A program made the position numbers and the translations under genes. Under the pieces are notes generated by a model that ran no database searches, was not told where the DNA came from, and saw nothing but the letters and a program-made list of their open reading frames with translations. A stretch of DNA of 10,070 bases, taken from Methanocalculus sp. (lineage in GTDB: Archaea; Halobacteriota; Methanomicrobia; Methanomicrobiales; Methanocorpusculaceae). The stretch covers positions 1 through 10,070 of the forward strand of contig NZ_JAUSCG010000119.1 of assembly GCF_030651615.1 (NCBI RefSeq), written 5' to 3'. Below, piece by piece: positions 1-7,474 of this stretch. Each line of letters begins with the position of its first letter. Position 1 is the first letter of the stretch.

Positions 1-1112
1 GGTAGTGGTTTCTCCGAGATGATGGGTGCCGGATGTAGGGATTCTAGTGGTGATGGATTCTCAATAGTTAGTGAAGCCTGTTTTGTATTGTAAGATGCAG
101 GTTGTCCGGATGGAATACTCGTTAGAGCAGACCAGATGGTTGTCCTGACAGTATCGACAACACGGCGCTCAGATGAGAATCTGACCTCTTTCTTCGTTGG
201 GTGGACATTCACATCGATCTCTCCTGGATCGATTCGACAGTCGATCACAGCAAACGGATACTCATCTTTTGGTATGCTTATTCCAAAACCATCACGAATC
301 GCTCGTACAAGAGATGGTGAAGATATCTGGCGGCCATTGACCGAGATGTATATCTGAGATCGGCTCCGCTTTGAGGTGAGGGGATAGGCAACATATCCGG
401 CAACCTCAATTTCACCTCTGAGTGGGGTTAACGAAATGAGCGACTCTGCGATATCAGATCCGAAGAGATCCAGAATCGTTCCGATAAGATCCCCTCGTCC
501 GGATGTTCTGAACTTCTCCTTATCCTGATGAAGAAGTTGAAATGAGATCTCCGGATGGGAGAGTGCTGTCCGCTCCATTGTGTCAAAGAGGTGTGCCAGC
601 TCTGTTGAGATAGTACGAAGAAACTTTCTGCGTGCAGGGGTGTTGAAAAAGAGACCGGATACCTCGATTGTCGTTCCGGGAGGGATTCCACACTCCGACT
701 CACTGGTGACAACACCACCTGAGAGTTGTACTCGTATTCCGGCAATCTCTTCACGTCTGCGTGTTGAGAGGATGATCTCTGATACTGCTGCGATACTTGC
801 TAACGCTTCTCCCCTGAATCCGAGGGTTTTAATCTCAGATAGATCGTCGGGTGTGCTGATCTTACTTGTTGCATGTTGACGAAATGCGAGGCGCGCATCT
901 TCAGGTGACATTCCATCCCCATCATCAATGACGGTGATCCGCTGTACTGCAGATCCATCACTTTTAATCAGGACGCGAATACGAGTTGCTCCGGCATCAA
1001 TAGAGTTCTCAACAAGTTCTTTCACAACGGATGCCGGCCTCTCGACAACCTCACCAGCAGCAATATGTGAGACCGTCTCTTCGTCAAGGAGATGAATTAC
1101 TGATCCGGTCAT
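1..1112 (-). CDS. mutL: DNA mismatch repair protein MutL, 3' end outside window
   Basis: MutL is the ATP-dependent matchmaker that links MutS-bound mismatches to strand removal. The visible 370 residues cover the GHKL ATPase and transducer domain and the start of the variable linker. Motifs seen in order: E32 and N36 in KELVENSIDAG (equivalent to the catalytic Glu and Mg-binding Asn of E. coli MutL), DDGDGM at 63-68, GFRGEAL at 98-104, FFNTPARRKFL at 155-165, VNGRQI at 258-263 and DVNVHPTKKEVRF at 300-312 with the conserved lysine K307. The C-terminal dimerisation domain lies beyond position 1, so whether it carries the endonuclease metal motif (DQHAxxER) cannot be seen. The ATG at 1112-1110 follows the mutS stop by 3 nt and has a GGTGA ribosome-binding site inside the end of mutS, so translation is probably coupled. 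No frameshift or internal stop is visible. Confidence 0.97.
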   Translation of the reverse strand, partial: MTGSVIHLLDEETVSHIAAGEVVERPASVVKELVENSIDAGATRIRVLIKSDGSAVQRITVIDDGDGMSPEDARLAFRQHATSKISTPDDLSEIKTLGFRGEALASIAAVSEIILSTRRREEIAGIRVQLSGGVVTSESECGIPPGTTIEVSGLFFNTPARRKFLRTISTELAHLFDTMERTALSHPEISFQLLHQDKEKFRTSGRGDLIGTILDLFGSDIAESLISLTPLRGEIEVAGYVAYPLTSKRSRSQIYISVNGRQISSPSLVRAIRDGFGISIPKDEYPFAVIDCRIDPGEIDVNVHPTKKEVRFSSERRVVDTVRTTIWSALTSIPSGQPASYNTKQASLTIENPSPLESLHPAPIISEKPL

Positions 1113-1115
1113 ACG

Positions 1116-3740
1116 TTATTCACCTGCCTTCTTCTTCAATTCAGACAGGATAATCAACGCTTCAATCGGACTTATTCTGTCAAGATCAATCTTCTTAATC
1201 TCTGTTAGCACCGGACTTTCGGTTTCATTATGGGTTTCTCTATCCGATATGAGCAGTTGTGTGTACCGTGGTCTCCGTCTTCCACCGGATTCTCCACTCT
1301 TCTCTTCAACAAGCGTCTCTTTGAGGATAGATTGTGCACGGCTGAGGACCCTCTCGGGAACCCCTGCAAGCCGGGCGACATGGATGCCGTAACTTCTATC
1401 CGTTGCACCGGGTATGAGTTTTCTGAGGAATGTGATCTCATCTGAGGTCTCCCGTACCGCAAAATGATAATTTCTCACCCGTTTTAGCTCACCTTCAACC
1501 TCAACCAGACGTTGGAAGTGGGTTGCAAAGAGGGTCTTTGGGCCAATAGATCTCTTTCCATGAAGGTATTCAAGAGTTGATCTGGCGATGCTGTATCCAT
1601 CTACGGTGCTTGTTCCACGTCCGATCTCATCCAGAATGACAAGGCTCCGATCAGTTACATGACGGAGTATGTATGCGAGTTCAACCATCTCGACCATGAA
1701 TGTACTCTGCCCGCCGGCAAGATCGTCGGAGGCACCCACACGGGTGAATATGCGATCGATGATCCCTATCTCTGCAAAATCCGCCGGGACAAATGATCCG
1801 GACTGTGCCATAATGCAGATGAGGGCAACTGAACGCATATACGTTGATTTTCCCGCCATATTTGCTCCGGTAAGAATGAGAACCTGATCCTCTGTACTAT
1901 CAAGATCGGTATCATTTGGAACGTAGCCTTCGGAGACACTCTCTTCAACAACCGGATGACGACCGTTTCGAATAATAATGGCAGTCCCCGTATGTAATCG
2001 GGGACGGATGTACCCTTTCTGTTCAGCTATGACTGCAAATGAGAGATTGAGATCTATCATTCCTGCCGCGCGGGCTCCTGTCTGAAATGAAGGTACAAGC
2101 GGACGAAGTTTTTCGATCAGGTCGATATATAATGCCGTCTCGCGCGCTAGCGCCTCTTCATCTGCTGTGGCTATCTCCCGTTCGTACTCCCGGAGGGAGG
2201 GTATTGTAAACCGCTCTCCGGATGCCGTCGTCTGCTTCCTTTCATACTCCTTTGGAACACGATCAAGGTTGGCTTTTGTCACTTCGATATAATACCCAAA
2301 TACCTGATTATATGCGATCTTTAAAGATTTGATGCCCGTATTCTCACGTTCAGACTGCTGGAGCGAGAGGATCCAATCCCTCCCGGATCCGGCTGTTCCC
2401 CTCAGCAAATCAAGATCCTGATCATATCCCTCGCGTATGATACCCCCGTTTCTTATGAGTAATGGCGGATCATCCTGTATTGCAGATCTGATCAACGAGA
2501 TCACGTCATTGAAATTACTGATCTCACCTGCAAGTTTTTCCATGAGATCTGGCGGGTTACCTTCAATAGACAGGGTAACTCCAAGAAGTGATTCCAAAGA
2601 CCCGGCAAGTGCCTGCAGGTCACGTGGCGATGCATTTCCATAGGCGATCCTCCCGGATATCCGCTCAATATCGCCGCATTCCCCCAGGTGATCGCTGATC
2701 TTTGATCTGATAATCGGGTTACGTATGAACCACTCAACAAGATCCAGGCGTTCATTTATTGCCGGGATATCCGTCAGTGGAGCGGTGATCTCATGCACAA
2801 GAGTTCTTCGCCCCATTGGGGTGCGTGTTTTATCAAGAGTTCCAAGAAGAGATGCTTTCTTCTGATCTCCCCGGGCTGAGCGGGTAAGTTCAAGATTTCG
2901 CTGGGTGACGGCATCAATTATCATACCTTCAGATGGATGTGTGACATGGATCTCAGTCAGATGCGGAAGTACATTCTTCTGAGTGATAGTAGCATATGAG
3001 AGGGCTGCACCCGCAGCACCGACTGCAAGCGGCATCCCGATGATACCAAACACCTCAAGAGAGGATACCTTGAAATGGCGGGAGAGCAGCTTCTCTGCCT
3101 CCTCCGGATCGAATTCGCCGGGATGCCTCTCGGTCACAAGGAGATCATATGATCTGAGAAGCTGTTGTACTCCTGAATCTGTCCGCTCCATGACAAGGCA
3201 CTCCATCGGTCTTTTCGCTTCAATTATCGATGAAATGCCGGGAAGTCCTTCTTCTTTTGATACCATCCAGACATTGAACTCCCCTGTCGATATCTCCAGA
3301 GCAGCGATGCCGAAGGCCTCATTCTTCCGATCCGGCAGTATGCTCATGAGATATCTGGACTCAGGTGCATCGATGATCATCGGATCGATCGCGCATCCAG
3401 GTGTCACAACGCGGACGACATCACGTTTCACCACTCCTTTTGCCTTCTTCGGATCTTCGATCTGTTCGCAGATAGCTACCCGGTAGCCCTTCCGCACAAG
3501 GCGGGAGATGTACGTCTCTCCTGCATGATACGGGACACCTGCAAGCGGGATTGGGTTTCCATCCGGATCATTTGATCGGGATGTCAGCACAATCTCAAGC
3601 TCACGTGCGCATATAACTGCGTCCTCAAAGAACGTCTCATAAAAGTCCCCCATCCTCATGAAGAGGATACAGCCGGGGTACTGGCTCTTCAGATCCTCCA
3701 CCTGCTGCATTGCAGGGGTCAGCTGCTTCCGGTTCGCCAT
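1116..3740 (-). CDS. mutS: DNA mismatch repair protein MutS
   Basis: MutS binds mismatches and small loops in DNA and, on ATP binding, recruits MutL. At 874 residues it is close to the E. coli protein (853). The mismatch-recognition domain carries F33 and E35 in GDFYETF, the Phe-x-Glu that stacks on and contacts the mispaired base, which marks this as a MutS1-type repair protein and not MutS2. A connector follows (about 125-250), then the core and clamp (about 265-570) and the ATPase domain. Walker A is GANMAGKST at 625-633, Walker B is VILDE with D704 and E705 followed by IGRGTST, and the ATPase region ends with PGATDRSYGIHVARLAG. The C-terminal helix-turn-helix segment (DLDRISPIEALIILSELKKK) is intact. 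It is first in an operon with mutL. A weak AGGT ribosome-binding site (3750-3747) lies 6 nt before the ATG. MutS/MutL pairs occur in only some archaea (halophiles, Methanosarcina and Methanomicrobiales types) and are usually explained by ancient transfer from bacteria. Confidence 0.98.
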   Translation of the reverse strand: MANRKQLTPAMQQVEDLKSQYPGCILFMRMGDFYETFFEDAVICARELEIVLTSRSNDPDGNPIPLAGVPYHAGETYISRLVRKGYRVAICEQIEDPKKAKGVVKRDVVRVVTPGCAIDPMIIDAPESRYLMSILPDRKNEAFGIAALEISTGEFNVWMVSKEEGLPGISSIIEAKRPMECLVMERTDSGVQQLLRSYDLLVTERHPGEFDPEEAEKLLSRHFKVSSLEVFGIIGMPLAVGAAGAALSYATITQKNVLPHLTEIHVTHPSEGMIIDAVTQRNLELTRSARGDQKKASLLGTLDKTRTPMGRRTLVHEITAPLTDIPAINERLDLVEWFIRNPIIRSKISDHLGECGDIERISGRIAYGNASPRDLQALAGSLESLLGVTLSIEGNPPDLMEKLAGEISNFNDVISLIRSAIQDDPPLLIRNGGIIREGYDQDLDLLRGTAGSGRDWILSLQQSERENTGIKSLKIAYNQVFGYYIEVTKANLDRVPKEYERKQTTASGERFTIPSLREYEREIATADEEALARETALYIDLIEKLRPLVPSFQTGARAAGMIDLNLSFAVIAEQKGYIRPRLHTGTAIIIRNGRHPVVEESVSEGYVPNDTDLDSTEDQVLILTGANMAGKSTYMRSVALICIMAQSGSFVPADFAEIGIIDRIFTRVGASDDLAGGQSTFMVEMVELAYILRHVTDRSLVILDEIGRGTSTVDGYSIARSTLEYLHGKRSIGPKTLFATHFQRLVEVEGELKRVRNYHFAVRETSDEITFLRKLIPGATDRSYGIHVARLAGVPERVLSRAQSILKETLVEEKSGESGGRRRPRYTQLLISDRETHNETESPVLTEIKKIDLDRISPIEALIILSELKKKAGE
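1120..1125 (-). promoter_or_regulatory. ribosome-binding site of mutL
   Basis: On the minus strand AGGTGA lies 7 nt before the mutL ATG and inside the last codons of mutS. With the 3-nt gap between stop and start, it supports the ATG at 1112 and coupled translation of the two repair proteins. Confidence 0.7.
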
Positions 3741-3787
3741 TGGTATACCTAATCGAATCTGTGCAGTAAAAAAGGAAGCGATCGAAG
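3741..3787. promoter_or_regulatory. divergent intergenic region between mutS and the F390 synthetase gene
   Basis: This 47-bp gap must hold, or adjoin, the promoters of both divergent units. On the minus strand a T-rich stretch (3776-3766, CTTTTTTTACT) lies about 30 nt before the mutS ATG and is a weak TATA-box candidate. On the plus strand AAAGGAAG at 3771-3778 could serve as a ribosome-binding site for the ATG at 3788, though the spacing from GGA is long (11 nt). Neither promoter matches an archaeal TATA/BRE consensus well. Confidence 0.35.
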
Positions 3788-5191
3788 ATGGGTCATGTGA
3801 GAAGATTTATCTGTAGCGATGCCTTGCATCACACTATGGGTGAACCAGGATATTTCCGTGAGAAGATCGAGACGATGCCCCGGGATGATCTCGATGCGGT
3901 CATCGATGAACGCGTTCGGTATACAATACAGTACGCAAACGATCATTCACCTTTTTACAGGAACTGGTTTCGCGAGCATTCAATTGATATCTCCAGAATC
4001 CGCGAACATGAGGATCTCCTTGATCTCCCGATCATATCAGGCAGTACGATCCGGAATAACCAGCCCCCCATAACCGACTCGTTTCAATTTCTCTCTGCTA
4101 ATATGGATGAGATCTATACGATTCATGAGACGAGCGGGACTTCTGGGAATCCCAAATCCTTCTTTCTCACATGGCAGGACTGGCTTCGGTACTCTGAAAA
4201 GTATGCACGGATTTTCCGGTCATATGGGATATCCAAGGGTGATAGAATCGTCGTTTGTGCGAGTTATGGGATGAATGTCGGGGCGACGATGATGACACTC
4301 GCCGCAAGGAGAACAGGGAGCACCATCATACCTGAAGGCAAGTGTACTTTTCCGATTCGGGTAATCAAAAACTATCGGCCGACGGTTGTGATCGGGTCGG
4401 TCTTCAAACTTATTCGCCTTGCCCGCAGGCTCAGTGCAGAAGGAATCGATCCGTTAGAATCAGGTATTGAACGCCTTGTCGTTGGAGGCGAGAGTTTTGC
4501 CGAGGCGGCACGGATCTATCTGAAAAGTCTCTGGGATTGTGAGATCTACAATACCTATGGGAGTACTGAGGGTACAATGTGTGGGGAGAGTGTCGCAAAG
4601 GCCGGACTCCATGTTCCGGAAGATCTCATTCATATGGATCTTTATAATCCCAGGATGGATCATTTTGTTCCGGATGGGTCATATGGGCGGATCATCTTAA
4701 CAAAACTCCTGCCGGTGGGTGAGAGGTGCGGAACACTCCTGATTAATTATGATACTGAAGATGCAACCGCAGTCATCTCCCGTGACCGGTGCGCCTGTGG
4801 CAGGACATCGGTTCGGATCAAGACACCAGAGCGGGAAGGTGAACGGTTCTGGATAGAGGATCGTTCTTTTAACCGTGTGGATGTTGAGCGCGGCGTCTTT
4901 CAGCCTGAGAATATGGTGTATCTTACCGGTGAGTATGAAGCATTCCTCTATGGGGGGCGGGAGACAGATTCAACAGTTCTCCGGGTGAGCCTCGAATGTC
5001 ATGATCCTGCCTCATCTGATACTGAGGGGATAAAAGAGATCTTTCTCAAGGCATTCTTCAGATACAAATCAGAACTTCGCGAATTATATATCAGCGGATC
5101 TCTTGAGATACTCTTCCATTTTACAGGACCCGGAGAGCTGGAACTCTACAAGGTGAAGGGGCGGCCAAAACGAGTGGTTGACAGGCGGTGA
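3788..5191 (+). CDS. ftsA: probable coenzyme F390 synthetase (F420 adenylyltransferase, PaaK-like)
   Basis: Belongs to the phenylacetate-CoA-ligase-like branch of AMP-forming enzymes. Coenzyme F390 synthetase of methanogens joins AMP or GMP to the 8-hydroxyl of F420, and F390 accumulates after oxygen exposure or redox change. Visible motifs: KIETMPRDDLD (26-36), RYTIQYANDHSPFYR (44-58), the ATP loop TSGTSGNPK (115-123), CASYGMNVGA (157-166), VVGGESFAE (231-239), NTYGSTEGTMCGES (255-268), CACGRT (335-340) and FNRVDVERGVFQ nearer the C-terminus. From memory of the family, the YGSTEGTMCGE and FNRVDVExGVFQ blocks are typical of F390 synthetases and not of generic phenylacetate-CoA ligases; a profile search should confirm this. 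The first 16 residues look unlike the family, and the ATG at 3836 (M17) may be the true start. The symbol ftsA is the methanogen name and is unrelated to the cell-division gene. It is divergent from mutS and 47 bp upstream of a second ligase. Confidence 0.8.
   Translation: MGHVRRFICSDALHHTMGEPGYFREKIETMPRDDLDAVIDERVRYTIQYANDHSPFYRNWFREHSIDISRIREHEDLLDLPIISGSTIRNNQPPITDSFQFLSANMDEIYTIHETSGTSGNPKSFFLTWQDWLRYSEKYARIFRSYGISKGDRIVVCASYGMNVGATMMTLAARRTGSTIIPEGKCTFPIRVIKNYRPTVVIGSVFKLIRLARRLSAEGIDPLESGIERLVVGGESFAEAARIYLKSLWDCEIYNTYGSTEGTMCGESVAKAGLHVPEDLIHMDLYNPRMDHFVPDGSYGRIILTKLLPVGERCGTLLINYDTEDATAVISRDRCACGRTSVRIKTPEREGERFWIEDRSFNRVDVERGVFQPENMVYLTGEYEAFLYGGRETDSTVLRVSLECHDPASSDTEGIKEIFLKAFFRYKSELRELYISGSLEILFHFTGPGELELYKVKGRPKRVVDRR
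3806..3810 (+). promoter_or_regulatory. possible TATA box for a leaderless ftsA transcript
   Basis: TTTAT here (in GATTTATCT) is centred 28 nt before the in-frame ATG at 3836, roughly the archaeal TATA-to-start distance for a leaderless message. It would lie inside the coding region if translation began at 3788. The match to consensus is weak. Confidence 0.25.
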
Positions 5192-5202
5192 TACAAAACC
5201 TT

Positions 5203-5234
5203 CTGATTCATCAGGTTCGATGACACATATTTTT
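5203..5234 (+). terminator. palindrome plus T-run between the two ligase genes
   Basis: CTGATTCATCAG (5203-5214) is a short perfect inverted repeat flanked by AACC (5197-5200) and GGTT (5214-5217), and is followed by TTTTT at 5230-5234. Archaeal RNA polymerase can terminate at U-runs, so partial termination after ftsA is possible. The loop is only 2 nt and the T-run short, so this may not be functional; the same sequence is all the room available for expression signals of the next gene. Confidence 0.25.
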
Positions 5235-5238
5235 CTTC

Positions 5239-6903
5239 ATGATGCCTATCGAACCGAACCTGCCAGACTATGAAAAAGGCTATGCGAACCATTCCATTGA
5301 TGTTCCAGCATACTATAACTTTGGGTTTGACGTCATCGATGCGATGGCAGAAAAAGACCGCAATAAACTGGCGATGATCTGGGTCAATCAGAATGGTGAG
5401 GAGAGATACTATACCTTCCGTCATCTGATGAACCTCTCAAACCAGATAGCCAATATGTTCATCAAACGCGACCTCGGGAAGGGAGATCGTATTCTGATTA
5501 TGCTCTCAAGGGTTCCTGAATGGTGGACATTTGCACTTGCAGCGATCAAACTCGGGGTTGTCTTCTGCCCCTGCCCGACGATGCTCACACCTAAAGACCT
5601 GAAGTACAGGGTCAACCTTGGGAAGTTCAGGATGATCGTCACCGACGTTGAGAACGCATGGAAGGTCGAGGAGATCTGCGAACAATGTCCATCATTAGAG
5701 CTTCGTTTCCTTATCGATGGAGAGATTCCAAACTGGATCAGCTATCCGGTTGAACTGAATTACCCGGCTCCTGCGTCACACCGTCTCGCACCCCTCTCTG
5801 GTGGGAGAAAGACGAAGGCAACTGACCCGATGGTAATCTACTTCACCTCCGGGACAACCGGAGAGCCGAAGATGGTACTCCAGGACCATAGTTATCCTCT
5901 TGGCCATATCATCACCGGGAGATACTGGTTTGATCTGAGAGATAATGATCTTCATTTAACCCTTGCCGATACCGGATGGGCAAAATCATCATGGGGTAAG
6001 TTCTTCGGCCCCTGGATCTGCGGAGCCGGTGTCTGTGTATATGATATCAGAACGAAGTTCAATCCAACCGAGGTTCTCCCAATCCTTGAGAAGTACGAGA
6101 TCACAACATTCTGTGCGCCACCGACGATCTTTCGGATGATGATTCTGGCCGATCTTGATGCGTTTGATCTATCACAACTCCGACATTGTGTCAGTGCCGG
6201 TGAGGCGCTGAACCCGGAGGTGATCCGGGTCTGGAAGGATGCAACCGGGGTGACCATCTATGAGGGATACGGCCAGACTGAGACAGTACTCTGTATTGGT
6301 ACCTATCCCTGTATGGAGCCAAAAGCAGGCTCGATCGGCAAACCATCACCCGGATGGCATATCGAACTCCACGATGAGGATAATCGCCCTGTTGCTCCTG
6401 GTGAGATTGGAAAGATCGCAATTAAAACTGATCCAAGGCCAGTTGGACTCTTCCGCGGGTATCTCGATAATGAAGAGGCAACAAAAGAGGTCTTCGTTGA
6501 TGGATTCTATTATACCGGTGATAAAGCGACGATGGATGAGGATGGTTACTTCTGGTTTGTTGGTCGTGACGATGATGTCATAAAAAGTTCAGGGTACCGG
6601 ATCGGGCCATTCGAGGTTGAGTCTGCCCTCCTTGAACATCCTGCAGTTAAGGAATCTGCAGTCGTTGGTGCACCTGATCCGATCAGAGGGACGATCGTAA
6701 AGGCTTTTGTTGTTTTAAAAGATGGTTATACGCCATCTGATCTCCTCACCCGCGAGATACAGAAGTATGTGAAGCATGTTACTGCCCCATACAAATATCC
6801 TCGTGCAATCGAGTTTGTACCTGATCTGCCAAAGACGATCTCAGGAAAGATCAAGCGAAAAGAGCTGCGGGATATGGAGCTTGAAAAATTCAGCTCCAGT
6901 TGA
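5239..6903 (+). CDS. medium-chain acyl-CoA synthetase (AMP-forming, MACS family)
   Basis: Activates a carboxylic acid to its CoA thioester through an acyl-AMP intermediate, probably in the cytoplasm. The 554-residue length and motifs fit the ACSM/MACS group: N-terminal VPAYYNFGFDVIDAMA, ATP loop SGTTGEPK at 204-211, EGYGQTE at 342-348, YTGD at 425-428 with the ribose-binding aspartate D428, hinge GRDDDVIKSSGYRIGP from 442, and SGKIKRKEL from 535 with the catalytic lysine K537. A characterised archaeal relative, the Methanosarcina acetivorans MACS enzyme, prefers branched short acids such as 2-methylbutyrate; the substrate here cannot be read from sequence. An in-frame TGA at 5221 limits the start to the ATG at 5239 or 5242, and neither has a Shine-Dalgarno sequence. 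The gene follows ftsA by 47 bp in the same direction and may be cotranscribed. Its stop is 1 nt from the stop of the convergent small membrane gene. Confidence 0.93.
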   Translation: MMPIEPNLPDYEKGYANHSIDVPAYYNFGFDVIDAMAEKDRNKLAMIWVNQNGEERYYTFRHLMNLSNQIANMFIKRDLGKGDRILIMLSRVPEWWTFALAAIKLGVVFCPCPTMLTPKDLKYRVNLGKFRMIVTDVENAWKVEEICEQCPSLELRFLIDGEIPNWISYPVELNYPAPASHRLAPLSGGRKTKATDPMVIYFTSGTTGEPKMVLQDHSYPLGHIITGRYWFDLRDNDLHLTLADTGWAKSSWGKFFGPWICGAGVCVYDIRTKFNPTEVLPILEKYEITTFCAPPTIFRMMILADLDAFDLSQLRHCVSAGEALNPEVIRVWKDATGVTIYEGYGQTETVLCIGTYPCMEPKAGSIGKPSPGWHIELHDEDNRPVAPGEIGKIAIKTDPRPVGLFRGYLDNEEATKEVFVDGFYYTGDKATMDEDGYFWFVGRDDDVIKSSGYRIGPFEVESALLEHPAVKESAVVGAPDPIRGTIVKAFVVLKDGYTPSDLLTREIQKYVKHVTAPYKYPRAIEFVPDLPKTISGKIKRKELRDMELEKFSSS

Positions 6904-6904
6904 T

Positions 6905-7231
6905 TCACTCTTTTTTATCAAACTTCCGTGCAACCAGTGCGATGATGATTGCAGCTATTGGGACAATTCCTGCGGTGTATATGAGGAAGAGGGTGAGTGA
7001 GTAGTCCGGAACTATCAGCATCGCAACAAAGATGAGGGCGGCTCCGATCCCCAGTGCAAGAAGGCTGTTTCCAATCCAACTGATCAGACCCTCAGGATCT
7101 CTGCAACTCTTCGGATCAAATCCTGCGATCAGGTTCGTCATCTTTTTAATCTTGATAAAATATCCAAGCGCAACGAAGACGACTGCGATGAATTCGGTGA
7201 TAAGCAGGAGGAGAATGGGAGCTCCGGTCAT
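6905..7231 (-). CDS. small three-helix membrane protein, DUF3784-like
   Basis: A 108-residue membrane protein of unknown function. Three hydrophobic helices are visible at about 5-25, 51-74 and 80-101. Between the first two lies a basic loop (KIKKM) followed by NLIAGFDP and a polar stretch. A short segment reading L-I-A-G-[YF]-[ND] after helix one, then a charged loop leading into an IGxxLLxxGI-type second helix, resembles the DUF3784 family of small membrane proteins (recognised from memory, not searched). The C-terminus KFDKKE is basic and probably cytoplasmic. It starts 3 nt after the stop of the upstream small membrane gene and has a GAGGGG ribosome-binding site 7 nt before its ATG, inside the end of that gene, so the two are almost certainly cotranscribed. 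It converges on the acyl-CoA synthetase gene with only 1 nt between stops. Confidence 0.8.
   Translation of the reverse strand: MTGAPILLLLITEFIAVVFVALGYFIKIKKMTNLIAGFDPKSCRDPEGLISWIGNSLLALGIGAALIFVAMLIVPDYSLTLFLIYTAGIVPIAAIIIALVARKFDKKE
6911..6916 (+). terminator. oligo-T terminator candidate after the acyl-CoA synthetase gene
   Basis: TTTTTT begins 8 nt after the plus-strand stop codon (6901-6903). Archaeal termination commonly uses such U-runs without a hairpin. It lies inside the last lysine codons of the convergent membrane-protein gene, so the run may also simply reflect AAA codons. Confidence 0.35.
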
Positions 7232-7234
7232 CTC

Positions 7235-7444
7235 TTAACCCCTCTCTGCGGTGGTATATGCATCATACATGCTGTAGAGCCAGACGATCAGGTAGAAGGG
7301 GATGCCGATGAGCATCGTTGAGAAGAAACCGAAGATCACAGCAAGAATAAAGAGAGCGAACGCCTTCAAAAACTGACCTGTATAGAACTGGCCAAGCCCT
7401 GGAATGAAGAACGACAGGATGACTGCCAGAAGTGGAGATGCCAT
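7235..7444 (-). CDS. small hydrophobic protein, TM2-like
   Basis: A 69-residue membrane protein of unknown function. It opens with a hydrophobic segment leading into PGLGQFYTGQ (residues 15-24), continues with helices at about 27-45 and 47-63, and ends with YDAYTTAERG. The combination of a PGLGQxYxGQ turn and a terminal Y-D-A-Y is common in very small archaeal and bacterial membrane proteins related to the TM2 group; the role of that group is unknown. It is the first gene of a two-gene unit with the three-helix protein that follows 3 nt downstream. No Shine-Dalgarno sequence precedes the ATG, but an AT-rich box (7466-7473) about 25 nt upstream suggests a leaderless message. The ATG at 7444 is the only sensible start. 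Confidence 0.75.
   Translation of the reverse strand: MASPLLAVILSFFIPGLGQFYTGQFLKAFALFILAVIFGFFSTMLIGIPFYLIVWLYSMYDAYTTAERG
7239..7244 (-). promoter_or_regulatory. ribosome-binding site of the DUF3784-like gene
   Basis: GAGGGG on the minus strand lies 7 nt before the ATG at 7231 and overlaps the last codons before the stop of the preceding gene, which argues for one transcript and coupled translation. Confidence 0.55.
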
Positions 7445-7465
7445 GATATATCCATTACTTTTAAC

Positions 7466-7473
7466 TTAAAAAG
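7466..7473 (-). promoter_or_regulatory. TATA-like box before the small membrane gene pair, also a T-run after the ACT/MBL gene
   Basis: CTTTTTAAG on the minus strand begins 1 nt after the stop codon of the upstream ACT/metallo-beta-lactamase gene and is centred about 25 nt before the ATG at 7444. It can be read as a U-rich terminator for the upstream gene or as a TATA box placing transcription start at the ATG itself. The two readings are not exclusive. Confidence 0.4.
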
Positions 7474-7474
7474 A

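Noticed and set aside
136..879. Open frames on the plus strand and an alternative minus-strand frame at 428-754
   Set aside because: The MutL frame reads through this whole region without a stop and carries every expected motif, so these are shadows.
2983..3486. Open frame of 167 codons on the plus strand
   Set aside because: It lies wholly inside mutS on the opposite strand; its Ser/Pro/Thr/Arg-rich product has no domain pattern and there is no start context. It is an antisense shadow of a conserved gene.
5220..5273. Short open frame starting ATGACACATATT between and into the ligase genes
   Set aside because: It is in another frame, is only about 17 codons and overlaps the well-supported acyl-CoA synthetase start.
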